From an uncultured Flavobacteriaceae bacterium (GTDB lineage: Bacteria > Bacteroidota > Bacteroidia > Flavobacteriales > Flavobacteriaceae), in NCBI GenBank assembly GCA_947500435.1, contig CANMRV010000002.1, positions 248,001 through 312,000 on the forward strand: DNA of 64,000 nt. Direction: 5' to 3'. This document shows positions 18,436-27,528 of the stretch, piece after piece. The position numbers and the translations under genes are program-made. Each line of letters begins with the position of its first letter. Position 1 is the first letter of the stretch. The notes under the pieces were generated by a model. It had not been told where the DNA came from. It searched no databases and saw nothing but the letters and a program-made list of their open reading frames with translations.

Positions 18436-19956
18436 TTAATCATCGGCTTCTTCAGTTTTGGTAAATACTTCTCCCATAAAATCAAACTGACTTATTTCCC
18501 CATCGTTGTTAAGTTCAAAACGGACTACCAATTTCTCGCGAAACCGGGGATCCTTGTTTGTAATAAATGTATCATAATGCCAATGTCTAGCATCATAGGT
18601 AATGAATTCATTAAAGTTAATCCGTAATTTATCATTCTGCATGGAAACCTTGGCGGAACCAAGCATTTCGTTGGTATACCTGCCTTGATAAGCTTCTAAT
18701 GGTAAACTGGTTTTTGTGTTTTTTACACGGTTAGCGGCTTTCTTTTTTGATTTTTCGAGGTTTTCTTTTTTAAAGCCTTGGTAAAGTTTAAAGACTTCTA
18801 GGTGCCAATCACGGCTGTTGTCGTCAAAGGCATACAAATCTATTGCCTTGTACATTATGGCATGTCGCAACTCGGCATGATCTAAATTTGCAAATACGTA
18901 CACGGCCATATTTTTGTCATGCATCACTCCGGCAATGGCGACCAAGCCAAAAAGACTTCCTGTATGAAAATCGAGCTTATGACCCTTATAATCTTGCTGA
19001 AACCAGCCTAGGCCATAGGTGTTCCAATTGGGTTTGGTCAAGGCGTTGGTAGGGTAAGTTCCCGTTAAACCTAAGAAAGAATGAGGCTCAAAAAGTTTTT
19101 TAAAGGTTTTTGGTTTTACTAACGTATCAGTCTTATAAACTCCATCATTCACCAAGAATGTTAGGTATTTTGAAATATCATGTGCCGTGGAGCAGATCAT
19201 GCCTGCTGGTCCTATCTGATCTGAAAACCCATAATCAACTTCCACCATACCATCCTCGGGGTCATCGGAATACGGGGTAACATAGTTGCCTACTTCAAAT
19301 ATATGGCCAGCTATGGCCTGGGTTCGGGTCATGCCTAAAGGATTGAATATGCGTTCTTTGACAAATTCATTCCAAGGTTTTCCACTTACTTCCGCGATGA
19401 CTTCACCCGCGACCGCATACATAATGTTCTGATAGGTGAAGCCCCCACGTAGGGGATACGTTTTTTTGGCGAATTGAAACCTTCGAATCGTTTCACCAGT
19501 CGAAACGCTATCAATGGTCCATAGAGCGTCGGCATTTCCAATACCCAAATTGTGGGTAAATAAATCTTTCACTCGGGCATCTGCCGTAATATATGGGGTG
19601 GATAATTTGAAGTAAGGCAGGTGGTCAACAACTTTATCGTCCCATTTCAATTTGCCGTCATCCACCAACATGCCCATGGCAATCGCTACAATGGCTTTGG
19701 TGGTAGAGGCCATGTTGAACAGGGTATTCTCATCCACTGGTTCCTTTGTCTCTAAATTTTTGACACCGTAGGTTTCTTGAAATATCACTTCACCATCTTT
19801 AACCACAATTGCCGCCAATCCCGGAACTTTCCAATCTTTCATTCCCTGAACAATCATGGCGTCCAGTTTTTTATTCGAGGATTTTTGCTGAGCCGCCATA
19901 CCTATCGCGAGCAGTAGGGTAAATGAAAAAAATAGGAGAGTTTTTCTATTATCCAT
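18436..19956 (-). CDS. Class-C beta-lactamase-fold serine hydrolase with DUF3471-like tail
   Basis: 506 residues with a signal peptide (cut near GMAAQ). The active-site set is STTK (NMASTTKAI, nucleophile Ser and Lys), YQN (FTYQNIMYA) and the HTG box (LDFHTGSLFG), all expected for AmpC/EstB-like enzymes. Residues beyond ~400 (LPLEAYQGRYTNEMLG) form the small beta-barrel appended to many of these proteins. Such enzymes cleave esters, D-amino-acid peptides or amides; penicillin hydrolysis cannot be inferred from fold. It is paired with a second paralogue immediately upstream (26 bp), which suggests complementary substrates. Confidence 0.9.
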   Translation of the reverse strand: MDNRKTLLFFSFTLLLAIGMAAQQKSSNKKLDAMIVQGMKDWKVPGLAAIVVKDGEVIFQETYGVKNLETKEPVDENTLFNMASTTKAIVAIAMGMLVDDGKLKWDDKVVDHLPYFKLSTPYITADARVKDLFTHNLGIGNADALWTIDSVSTGETIRRFQFAKKTYPLRGGFTYQNIMYAVAGEVIAEVSGKPWNEFVKERIFNPLGMTRTQAIAGHIFEVGNYVTPYSDDPEDGMVEVDYGFSDQIGPAGMICSTAHDISKYLTFLVNDGVYKTDTLVKPKTFKKLFEPHSFLGLTGTYPTNALTKPNWNTYGLGWFQQDYKGHKLDFHTGSLFGLVAIAGVMHDKNMAVYVFANLDHAELRHAIMYKAIDLYAFDDNSRDWHLEVFKLYQGFKKENLEKSKKKAANRVKNTKTSLPLEAYQGRYTNEMLGSAKVSMQNDKLRINFNEFITYDARHWHYDTFITNKDPRFREKLVVRFELNNDGEISQFDFMGEVFTKTEEADD

Positions 19957-19982
19957 GATATTTGGTTTAGGTTGACTTCTTA

Positions 19983-21344
19983 TTAATTACTCTTTTTTAA
20001 AATATAGTGACCATAAATTTGATCCGTTTGAGATATTCCATCTTTAATAAAAACAGTAGTGTTGCCATCCATCCAAGTATGATTTCCTATATAGGTGTCC
20101 AAGGTATCGATTTTTCCATTTTTATTGAACTCAATAGTAATAGCGTCTGCAATTGCTTTTACTTCAACATTTTGTGTTCTTCCTCTTGTCTGACCTGAAT
20201 ACATTCCTTCAATTTTTTTAAGGTCAAAGTCCAAAGCAACAGATTCATAGTCTTTCTTTTCTAAAAGTTCCCACATGATGTTATCTACAAAAAAACCGCC
20301 GCCATGCGGTCCTGCAGTGTTAGTCAAACAGATAATATATAAATCCTGCTCTGGAAAATATTTGGTTTCTGTCAAGAATCCGGGAATACCACCACCATGG
20401 CTGATTTCTTGATTTCCATAATTATTGAAATTTGATATGCCCATGGCATAACGTACCGGAGTACCATCTTTTAAAGTTTTTGGTGTAATCAGCTGTTGAT
20501 ATTGCCCTTCCGAAAGTAGTTTGCCATTATGTATGGCAGTCATCCAAATCAATAGATCTTCGGTAGTGCTGCACAAAGAACCTGCTGCATAAGGCCAATT
20601 ATGGCTAAGATATTGTTTTTGTTGGAGGCCTTCAGGGGAATAATCATAGCCATAGGCCTTGTTTTTTACGACTTTTCTGGTGGAGCAATAATAGGTGTCT
20701 TGCATTCCCAAGGGGTCAAAGATGATTTCTTTCAGATATTCTTCATAAGTTTTACCTGATACTTTTTCAATAATGAGTCCCAAGAAAAAGTACGCCGAAT
20801 TATTATAAATAAGCGCCTCACCAGGTTCAAATAAAAAGTCTTTCGTTTCCAATATCCGTAATAAGGAATCACGAGGTAATTCTTGCGGAACAAGGCTTCC
20901 AAATTCCTCGATTTCAGTATAACTGGCAATACCCGAGGTATGATTGAGCAATTGGTCTATGGTAATCTCTCTTCCCTTGGTATCAAATTTTAGATATTGT
21001 GTGAAATCATCTTCTAAAGAAAGTTTTTCTGCTTCTACTAATTTCAAAATGGCTGCGGCCGTAAATTGTTTGGTAACGGAACCAATTTCAAAATGAGCAT
21101 TCTCCGGCATAGTCACCTCCAATTCTAAACTGGCTTGGCCATATGATTTTTTTAATAGGGTTTTGCCTTTTTGATGCACCAGAATTGCCCCACCAGCTAT
21201 TTTTGTGCTATCCAAACTAGATTTAAAAAGGGAGTCGGCATAGATTTCAAAGTCTGATATACTTTCTTTTGTTTTGGTGTTTTCATTTTTACAGCCTACC
21301 GCTAGGGCAAGTGTGAGTAGAATTAATAGTGTTGATTTTTTCAT
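19983..21344 (-). CDS. Class-C beta-lactamase-fold serine hydrolase, lipoprotein
   Basis: 453 residues with a lipobox at LAVGC (Cys ~18). Motifs: SVTK (EIGSVTKQFTAAAI), YNN (LIYNNSAYFFLG) as the Tyr-x-Asn element, and HGGG (ISHGGGIPGF) in the KTG position. The C-terminal ~90 residues are a strand-rich DUF3471-like tail, shorter than in the neighbour. It shares overall architecture with the gene at 18436 but the two are clearly divergent. Located between that gene and the deacylase-like gene, it is likely a periplasmic or outer-membrane amidase/esterase in the same pathway. Confidence 0.9.
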   Translation of the reverse strand: MKKSTLLILLTLALAVGCKNENTKTKESISDFEIYADSLFKSSLDSTKIAGGAILVHQKGKTLLKKSYGQASLELEVTMPENAHFEIGSVTKQFTAAAILKLVEAEKLSLEDDFTQYLKFDTKGREITIDQLLNHTSGIASYTEIEEFGSLVPQELPRDSLLRILETKDFLFEPGEALIYNNSAYFFLGLIIEKVSGKTYEEYLKEIIFDPLGMQDTYYCSTRKVVKNKAYGYDYSPEGLQQKQYLSHNWPYAAGSLCSTTEDLLIWMTAIHNGKLLSEGQYQQLITPKTLKDGTPVRYAMGISNFNNYGNQEISHGGGIPGFLTETKYFPEQDLYIICLTNTAGPHGGGFFVDNIMWELLEKKDYESVALDFDLKKIEGMYSGQTRGRTQNVEVKAIADAITIEFNKNGKIDTLDTYIGNHTWMDGNTTVFIKDGISQTDQIYGHYILKKSN

Positions 21345-21367
21345 TATTTATTTGAGTTTTATTGCTA

Positions 21368-23056
21368 TTAATTTTTTCCTTTCCAACCAGGTCCGCGTAC
21401 AACTTTCCCAGGTAATGCACCGGTATGTTCCCCATCTTTCAAAACTTGTTCACCATTTACAAAGACATGTTTCATTCCCGTAGCATATTGCATTGGCTTT
21501 TCAAAAGTGGCGTTGTCTTGAATAGTTTTTGGGTCAAAAATGGCCAAATCAGCAAAATAACCTTTATTCAACGCTCCACGTTTTTTGATTTTTAAATTGG
21601 ACGCCGGTAAGGTCGTGAGTTTATAAATGGCTTCTTCAAGTGGAATTACTTTTTCATCGCGAACATATTTTCCTAATACCCGGGCAACATTGCCGTAGGC
21701 TCTAGGATGTGTACTTGATTCTAAAAAAACACCTTCCGGAGCGGAAGACTCGGCATCTGACCCAAAACTCATATACGGAAGTGCGATTTGCTTTTTCACA
21801 TTTTCTTCGGACATTAAAAAATAGACGGTACCTACACGGCTACCATCTTGTATTACCAAATCCATTGCGGTTTCAACTGGGGATGTTTTGCGTATTGCTG
21901 CTACTTCCGCCAGTGATTTTCCAGTTAAATACTTTAGGCTATCGTTTTTAAAACCTATCAATAGCATGTCATCATAAGATTCGACTCCCATCATCAAGCT
22001 TTCCCATTCATTGGTAGGTGTAGTCATTTCGGTCATTAGCTTTTTTCGGATGGCAGGGTCTTGAAGGCGTTTCGCCCATTCAGCATAACCGCCTTCTTGC
22101 ACCCAAGGTGGCATCGAGGCATCAAGCCCAGTTGCTCCGGCGGTGTAGGTATACATGTCGGTTGTGATGTGGAGTCCGGCCGCTCGTGCGGAATCAATCT
22201 TGGAGACAACAGCATCGAATTTATTCCAGTTATCCTTGCCGCCCATTTTGAGATGGTACACTTCCGCTCGAATTTTAGCGGCATCGGCAATTCGAATCAA
22301 TTCGTCAAGACTTTCCAAAAGTTGATTGCCCTCGCTACGCATATGAGAAATGTACATTCCGTCATATTCAGAGGCTACTTTACAAAGTTCAATCAATTCT
22401 TCAGTACTGGAATAAAAGGCAGGAGCATAGATTAAAGATGAGCCAATGCCCAAAGCCCCATCTTCCATTGCTTTTTTGACCATACCTCTCATGACCTCCA
22501 TTTCCTCCTCGGTCGGAGCGCGGTCTTCAAAGCCTACCGTATTGATACGCAGTGTAGTAGCCCCAACAAAAGAGGCAATATTGGGAGCAACGCCCTTATC
22601 TTCAAGAAATTGTAAATATTCATCTAGGGTCTCCCAGGTGATATCATATTCTATGCTTCCGTCTCCAATGGACTGCACAGCTTTTTTAGATTTTTCGGTC
22701 AATGGCCCCATTGACCAGCCCTCTCCAAATACTTCTAAAGTAACACCTTGCCGAATGTCGCTCTGTGATTTTCCATCTTCGATTAGTGATTCTACGGACC
22801 AGCTCAGCATATTGATAAAACCAGGGGCAACCACTAAACCTGTAGCATCTATTTCTTTGATTGCCTTGGCGTTATCTAATTTTCCAATGGCTGCAATGGT
22901 ATCGGCATTGATGCCTACATCACCAAGGTATATAGGCTGACCAGAACCATCTGCAATTTGACCGTTTTTTATAAGAACGTCAAAGGTTTCAGGAGTAGAG
23001 CATCCGATTAGAAGACTTAAAATTAAAAATGATAAGAATCGATGTATAGGTTTCAT
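21368..23056 (-). CDS. N-acyl-D-amino-acid deacylase-like amidohydrolase, lipoprotein
   Basis: 562 residues, lipobox LLIGC, then the composite amidohydrolase frame FDVLIKNGQIADGSGQPIYLGDVGI and VVAPGFINMLSWS. Family D-aminoacylases normally read PGFID-H-x-H at this position and GNCG further on. Here both His are absent (MLS) and the Cys position reads FGEGWS. The later ligands remain: YISHMRSEG, AEVYHLKMGG and FGSDAESSAPEG. The second zinc site is therefore probably remodelled, not necessarily dead, because this pattern recurs in a Bacteroidota branch. Predicted to act on N-acylated D-amino acids or related amides in the periplasm. Neighbours 18-23 bp on either side. Confidence 0.85.
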   Translation of the reverse strand: MKPIHRFLSFLILSLLIGCSTPETFDVLIKNGQIADGSGQPIYLGDVGINADTIAAIGKLDNAKAIKEIDATGLVVAPGFINMLSWSVESLIEDGKSQSDIRQGVTLEVFGEGWSMGPLTEKSKKAVQSIGDGSIEYDITWETLDEYLQFLEDKGVAPNIASFVGATTLRINTVGFEDRAPTEEEMEVMRGMVKKAMEDGALGIGSSLIYAPAFYSSTEELIELCKVASEYDGMYISHMRSEGNQLLESLDELIRIADAAKIRAEVYHLKMGGKDNWNKFDAVVSKIDSARAAGLHITTDMYTYTAGATGLDASMPPWVQEGGYAEWAKRLQDPAIRKKLMTEMTTPTNEWESLMMGVESYDDMLLIGFKNDSLKYLTGKSLAEVAAIRKTSPVETAMDLVIQDGSRVGTVYFLMSEENVKKQIALPYMSFGSDAESSAPEGVFLESSTHPRAYGNVARVLGKYVRDEKVIPLEEAIYKLTTLPASNLKIKKRGALNKGYFADLAIFDPKTIQDNATFEKPMQYATGMKHVFVNGEQVLKDGEHTGALPGKVVRGPGWKGKN

Positions 23057-23074
23057 AGTGGTTGGCTTTTTTAA

Positions 23075-24286
23075 TTAGTGATTGTGACTTTTTTCCAAAT
23101 GTTGGCGCAGCAAGTCTTTGCCATAGTCATTGCCATTGGGTGTTCTGACAACAGTATGTATATGATTTCGAACGGGACCATTAGGACTGTTCGGAACGCC
23201 CACAGCAGCTTGATGGTCAAATTCAATTAAGACAACCGGACTATGTATGCGATAATAGAAAACGGCATCGGAAGTGGTTTCACCAACCCATGCAAAATAG
23301 GTGCTGTTCCAATGCGTCATAATTTCTTCCATTTTTAGTTGATGGTGCCCTTCTTCCATATTATTGATGTACTGATTTATCAAATGGACTAAACTTTCTT
23401 TTTGAGTTGCTGACAGTTTTGAAACTAGGACACCTTCATAGTTTAGCGTAACATTGTCTTTGCTGGCCTCAGCCTTTATATCGTTGTTTTGTTTTGAAGA
23501 GGAAAGGGTTGCCTCTGTTTGAATTTCTTTAGGGAGCGATTGCATAAAGTCCAACCCCAGATTCTGTTCATCTTGGAACAGGGTATTCCCATTATATTTT
23601 CCGGAAGTAGTAATGATTGGTTCGCCACCCATAAATACCGGCGACATTACCACTTGATCTCCGAGTACAAAGTAATTGATGACCAAGTGATGGCCATCCA
23701 ATTGCCAACCCCATGGTTCGGTAGAAGAGGGCGTGCCCATTAGCGTGAAAAAGTAAAGCTCTTCGTCATAAGCCGCATCCCCATTATTTAACTCTTTTAG
23801 AGTTTGGTCGGTTTTCATAATGTTCTTGCTGAGCTGAAGACCTTTTGCACTCAATGAAACTTTCATTAGACCAAAAGCAACTTCCTTTTGAATTTTAGTC
23901 ATTTCTTTTAGACTGATGCCTTGCCGATAATAGATGCCATTATCGACGTTACACCATTTTCGCCATTCGTCATCGTCAATAGCAAATTGTGTTCTTTCTT
24001 GTTGAACTTTCGTCAAGTTATTTAAAAAAGATTCGGCGGCTTTTTGGATTGGAGCTGTAGAAACTCCAGTTGATTTAATAGGGAATAAACCTGACTCTCT
24101 CCCTTTTTCTGTTTCGATACCTCTAAAGGGTTCAGAAAGCGCTTTTGCTTCCAATTCAGCAAAGTATTTTGCGGCACCTGTGAGTTCTTGTTTTTCTTCA
24201 GTTTTTGACGTGTCGGTTTTTTGGGCGGGTACTTGTTTACATCCCAGAAGGAGTGGAATTATCAGTAAGGGTATTATTTTTTTCAT
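23075..24286 (-). CDS. DUF3500-family lipoprotein
   Basis: 403 residues, lipobox LLLGC. The sequence matches the DUF3500 family: AIDDDEWRKWCNVDNGIYYRQGISL, EELYFFTLMGTPSSTEPWGWQLDGHHLVINYFV, DQVVMSPVFMGGEP and the end PNGPVRNHIHTVVRTPNGNDYGKDLLRQHL. Several invariant His and Trp suggest a metal site, but no reaction has been established for the family as far as I know. Its ATG overlaps the stop of the upstream P1 peptidase gene (ATGA, 24283-24286), so the two are translationally coupled and probably act on the same substrate. Confidence 0.85.
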   Translation of the reverse strand: MKKIIPLLIIPLLLGCKQVPAQKTDTSKTEEKQELTGAAKYFAELEAKALSEPFRGIETEKGRESGLFPIKSTGVSTAPIQKAAESFLNNLTKVQQERTQFAIDDDEWRKWCNVDNGIYYRQGISLKEMTKIQKEVAFGLMKVSLSAKGLQLSKNIMKTDQTLKELNNGDAAYDEELYFFTLMGTPSSTEPWGWQLDGHHLVINYFVLGDQVVMSPVFMGGEPIITTSGKYNGNTLFQDEQNLGLDFMQSLPKEIQTEATLSSSKQNNDIKAEASKDNVTLNYEGVLVSKLSATQKESLVHLINQYINNMEEGHHQLKMEEIMTHWNSTYFAWVGETTSDAVFYYRIHSPVVLIEFDHQAAVGVPNSPNGPVRNHIHTVVRTPNGNDYGKDLLRQHLEKSHNH

Positions 24287-25455
24287 TTTATCCGGTTGTA
24301 TTTTTTTAAAACGTCAATCAACAAATCATGGGGCAGGGCATGAGCTTTATTGCCATTAATACCTTCCATAGTCTCTGCTGCAACCATTGCATTGATAATG
24401 GCTTCTTCAACCGCCTGTACTGTGGTCTCGAAAAATGGCGTAATCAAATCGTTGGAAAATGTTTCTACTTTAGTGGTTTCATCTCTATTGAACGCCTCCT
24501 CATTTGCAGTTGAAAATGCTAAAAATATATCACCGGAACCATTGCTTCCTCGTCCACCGACAATACCAACTCCCAATGGAATTCGTTGTGCGATTCTTTT
24601 CAATTGATGTGGTAATAAAGGAGCATCGGTGGCTACAACTACGATAATAGAACCATCGCCTTCTTTTCTTCTCGATTGTGGAGGAGCATTGTATTCATAA
24701 TTCAAGGTGTCCCTAAGTTCCATTCCAACAGGTACCCCAGCAATGGTCAGATTTCTTTTTGACCCAAAATTGGATTGCACTATAGCACCAACTGTATATT
24801 TGGAATCTTTAATGGATACGATTCTTGAAGATGTCCCTGTACCTCCTTTAAATCCTAGACACATCATGCCCGTTCCGCCACCGACATTGCCTTCTGCTAT
24901 TTTCCCTCCGGAAGTATTATTTATTGCTTCCAAAACATGTTTTTCCTTTACATGAAATCCATAGATATCATTTAGAAAACCATCATATGTTTCTGCCACT
25001 ACAGGGTAGGTATACCACCAATCTTCTCCTTTATACCAGTCCGTATCAACATACCATTTCAAAACGGCATCTCGAACGACACCAACGCTATTGGTATTTG
25101 TGATCATAATGGGTGTTTCCAGAAATCCTGATTCAGTAACCCATGTGGTGCCGGTCATTTCTCCATTGCCATTCAGGCTGTACCAATTCGCATAAACCGG
25201 ACTGAATTTTTTGTCCTTACCTCTTGGGAATATTGCGGTAACCCCCGTGCGTATAGGTCCCTTACCGACAATATTCTCGCCTTCTCCTGAAATAATAGTA
25301 CTGTAACCTACTTCAACCCCTTTAACATCGGTTATAGCATTGAATTGACCTGTAGTACCAGTAAAAGGCACGCCTAAATCTCGAGCACGTGGTTTTTGCG
25401 AATAAGCGGAATAGCATATTATGCATAGAAGGGAAAGCGTAAAAATATTTTTCAT
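24283..25455 (-). CDS. P1-family aminopeptidase (DmpA-like), secreted
   Basis: 390 residues, signal peptide ending YSQ. DmpA/BapA landmarks are present: RARDLGVPFTGTTGQFNAITDVKGVEVG, RTGVTAIFPRG, GGGTGMMCLGFKGGTGTSSR and PLLPHQLKRIAQRIPLGVGIVGGRG. Family members are N-terminal-nucleophile hydrolases that self-cleave before a Ser/Thr (here within GTGTSSR) and release N-terminal amino acids, including D- or beta-residues. It is the second gene of the operon after a membrane protein and overlaps the DUF3500 gene. This is the strongest clue that the operon handles unusual or D-configured peptides. Confidence 0.9.
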   Translation of the reverse strand: MKNIFTLSLLCIICYSAYSQKPRARDLGVPFTGTTGQFNAITDVKGVEVGYSTIISGEGENIVGKGPIRTGVTAIFPRGKDKKFSPVYANWYSLNGNGEMTGTTWVTESGFLETPIMITNTNSVGVVRDAVLKWYVDTDWYKGEDWWYTYPVVAETYDGFLNDIYGFHVKEKHVLEAINNTSGGKIAEGNVGGGTGMMCLGFKGGTGTSSRIVSIKDSKYTVGAIVQSNFGSKRNLTIAGVPVGMELRDTLNYEYNAPPQSRRKEGDGSIIVVVATDAPLLPHQLKRIAQRIPLGVGIVGGRGSNGSGDIFLAFSTANEEAFNRDETTKVETFSNDLITPFFETTVQAVEEAIINAMVAAETMEGINGNKAHALPHDLLIDVLKKYNRIK

Positions 25456-25478
25456 AGGACAACTATTGATAGCATTTG

Positions 25479-26198
25479 TTATGTTAACGGCAACGCTTTA
25501 AACCATTCAGCAAAGGCCTGCCAACCTGGAATTTTAATTTGAAATATCAAGACGGAATGTACAAAAATGTAAAGCCCTAATGCTAACGGAAATACCCACC
25601 TACCTATCTTTTGTTTTCGCTCGGCAACCATTAAGCCTATGAGTAGTGTGTAAAGAAGTACGATCATGGTTATGTAACCGTTAGGAGCGAATCCCTGATC
25701 AGGGAAAAACACATATAGAATTAGCCGAACTAAAGCAGGCTCAATAAGTACGATTCCTGCGACTATCATTCCGCGTGCATGAATAGCCATGGTCTTACGA
25801 TATTTAATGGCAATGACATAACCAACAGCAAAAATCAAGAGATCCTTAAAAGGAACCCATAGTTCAAGACCAACATTTTCTTTTGGGCCTCTAAGCGTGC
25901 TATGCGCCAAAAGGATAATGGAAACAAAAATAAGAGGCACTAGTACATAGGATAGCTTCCCAATTTTTCTATGTAGCTCGAATTTCTTTCTGCGAATTAA
26001 TATGGGTTGAGCAATAAGCATAAAAACCCAAAGCATTGCCAAAGTCGCATGAAAGTGAAGATAGAAAGTGAAATCAGCCGTCCCGTCAAAGAACTTGGCA
26101 AAATAAGTGGGCCAGAAGCCAGCGATCACTAAAGCGAATAGCGTTATAAAATAATAGCCAGAGCTATCAAATGGCAGAGAGCGGTTGGTTGGTTTCAT
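25479..26198 (-). CDS. Multi-pass membrane protein, first gene of the peptide operon
   Basis: 239 residues with about seven hydrophobic helices. His-containing landmarks include YLHFHATLAMLWVFMLI, LHRKIGKLSY and AIHARGMIVAG. The repeated His in or next to helices could bind a haem or metal, but I do not recognise a named family. It is 23 bp upstream of the P1 peptidase and starts the run of nine genes on this strand, so it may be a cofactor or transport component, or simply share the promoter. The start at 26198 gives a short cytosolic lead before the first helix. Confidence 0.75.
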   Translation of the reverse strand: MKPTNRSLPFDSSGYYFITLFALVIAGFWPTYFAKFFDGTADFTFYLHFHATLAMLWVFMLIAQPILIRRKKFELHRKIGKLSYVLVPLIFVSIILLAHSTLRGPKENVGLELWVPFKDLLIFAVGYVIAIKYRKTMAIHARGMIVAGIVLIEPALVRLILYVFFPDQGFAPNGYITMIVLLYTLLIGLMVAERKQKIGRWVFPLALGLYIFVHSVLIFQIKIPGWQAFAEWFKALPLT

Positions 26199-26410
26199 AG
26201 AATGAATCTATATGGAAGGGAACCGATTTAAAAGTAAAGAAATAAAATGATTTGATGTTTAGTGCTTGCAATTTTTTGAAGGCAAAGGTTTTACAACCCA
26301 TCCCCAGAATTCTACAGTTCAGTCTTTCTTTTTTCTTTTCGGGTAGCAATAAGCTCAAATTTGCTTTATAATCAACCCGCCCAATTGCTGTGGGTTTAAA
26401 AAGAAAAACC

Positions 26411-26830
26411 ATGATTCATTTAGTTCGCATTCTATTGCTTTTGTTGGTCACGACATTTGTTCATGCCCAAGAAGAAACGACCACCATTGAAGTAGGAATT
26501 ACCCATATCGACAATGCCAAAGGTCAAATGGTGATTGGATTGTATGATTCGGAGGGCAATTGGCTTAACAAATTATATATAGGGACTTTCGGTGCTATTG
26601 AAAACGGTAGTAGTAAAGCGACTTTTAAAAATGTGCCAAGTGGTACTTACGCGATATCGGTATTTCATGATGAAAACAATGATGGAAAACTCGATACGAA
26701 CTTTTTGGGAATTCCCTCAGAAGATACTGGAAGCTCAAACGATGCACCAGCCCGGTTCGGTCCACCAAAATGGGAAGTTGCAAAATTCGAAGTAAAGGGA
26801 GGAACAGTAAAACAAATCATTAAACTATAA
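26411..26830 (+). CDS. DUF2141-family secreted protein
   Basis: 139 residues; signal peptide cut near FVHAQ. DUF2141 signature: VEVGITHIDNAKGQMVIGLYDSEGNWL, VPSGTYAISVFHDENNDGKLDTNFLGIPSEDTGSSNDAPARFGPP and closing AKFEVKGG. The DENNDGKLDTN segment is likely a Ca-binding loop. The family is common in Bacteroidota and proteobacteria, with no established function. The ATG at 26411 was chosen over an upstream GTG because the signal peptide starts there. It is divergent from the operon beginning at 26198 and is followed by a palindromic repeat. Confidence 0.85.
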   Translation: MIHLVRILLLLLVTTFVHAQEETTTIEVGITHIDNAKGQMVIGLYDSEGNWLNKLYIGTFGAIENGSSKATFKNVPSGTYAISVFHDENNDGKLDTNFLGIPSEDTGSSNDAPARFGPPKWEVAKFEVKGGTVKQIIKL

Positions 26831-26840
26831 ATAACAAGAG

Positions 26841-26883
26841 ATTCCGACCTTTACTGAAACGAGTTCAGCACAGGCGTCGGAAT
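26841..26883. repeat. Palindromic intergenic repeat (REP-like)
   Basis: ATTCCGAC (26841-26848) pairs with GTCGGAAT (26876-26883), and the inside has a second hairpin, CTGAAACGAGTTCAG (26854-26868). The same 15-mer with one change occurs at 28957-28971, so these belong to one dispersed family. It sits between DUF2141 and the TPR-like gene and could serve as a transcription attenuator. Confidence 0.6.
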
Positions 26884-26904
26884 GACAATAAAACCTATTT
26901 AATC

Positions 26905-27528
26905 ATGAAAAAAGTATTTACAATCGTAGTATTATTAGTTACGACCATTTCCTTCGCACAAGACCAGTATACTAAAGGAATGCAAAAAGCATTTCAATTA
27001 TGGGGTGAAGGAAAAACAACAGAAGCTTCGAATATGTTTGAACGTATTTCGAATGCTGAAATGGACAATTGGCTTCCGTATTACTATGTAGCTCAAATCA
27101 ATACGATTGCTTCATTTGGAGAAAAAGACAAAGAAAAATTAACTCAGCGGTTGGAAAAAGCGCAAGAGTTTATTGATTTAGCAAAAGCTATTTCGCCTGA
27201 TAATCCGGAGATATTAGTACAACAAGCGATGACACATACGGCTTGGATAGCTTTTGATGGGGCTACTTACGGAATGACTCTCTCTGGAAAAGTTGTTGCT
27301 TTGTATGCAAAAGCAGCACAACTAGCTCCTGATAATCCAAGAGTGGTATTCTCCAAAGCAGAGTGGGATATGGGTTCGGCACAATACTTTGGTCAAGATA
27401 CCGCACCTTATTGTAAAGATGTAGAACGTTCCCTAGAACTTTTTGCTAACTTTAAAGCCGAATCTGATTTTCACCCAAATTGGGGGAAAGACAGAGCTGA
27501 AATGATAGTTGAAAACTGTAATAAATAA
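26905..27528 (+). CDS. Periplasmic TPR-like protein
   Basis: 207 residues; signal peptide ends SFAQ. It has helical hairpins with TPR-type spacing (YTKGMQKAFQLWGEGKTTEASNMFERI, AQEFIDLAKAISPDNPEILVQQAMTH, LYAKAAQLAPDNPRVVFSKAEWD). Two of them carry the Asp-Asn-Pro turn common in TPR. The stop and the ATG of the downstream kinase overlap in TAATG (27526-27530), coupling their translation. This suggests it belongs to the LytS/2TM/LytTR locus, perhaps as a periplasmic partner or sensor component. The function is inference. Confidence 0.8.
   Translation: MKKVFTIVVLLVTTISFAQDQYTKGMQKAFQLWGEGKTTEASNMFERISNAEMDNWLPYYYVAQINTIASFGEKDKEKLTQRLEKAQEFIDLAKAISPDNPEILVQQAMTHTAWIAFDGATYGMTLSGKVVALYAKAAQLAPDNPRVVFSKAEWDMGSAQYFGQDTAPYCKDVERSLELFANFKAESDFHPNWGKDRAEMIVENCNK

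Noticed and set aside
18436..21344. The two class-C beta-lactamase-fold genes as antibiotic resistance genes
   Set aside because: Fold is shared by esterases and amidases; the operon context and C-terminal tails argue for peptide or ester hydrolysis.
22446..22940. Plus-strand open frame within the deacylase-like gene
   Set aside because: Antisense to conserved family motifs; no signal, domain or promoter.
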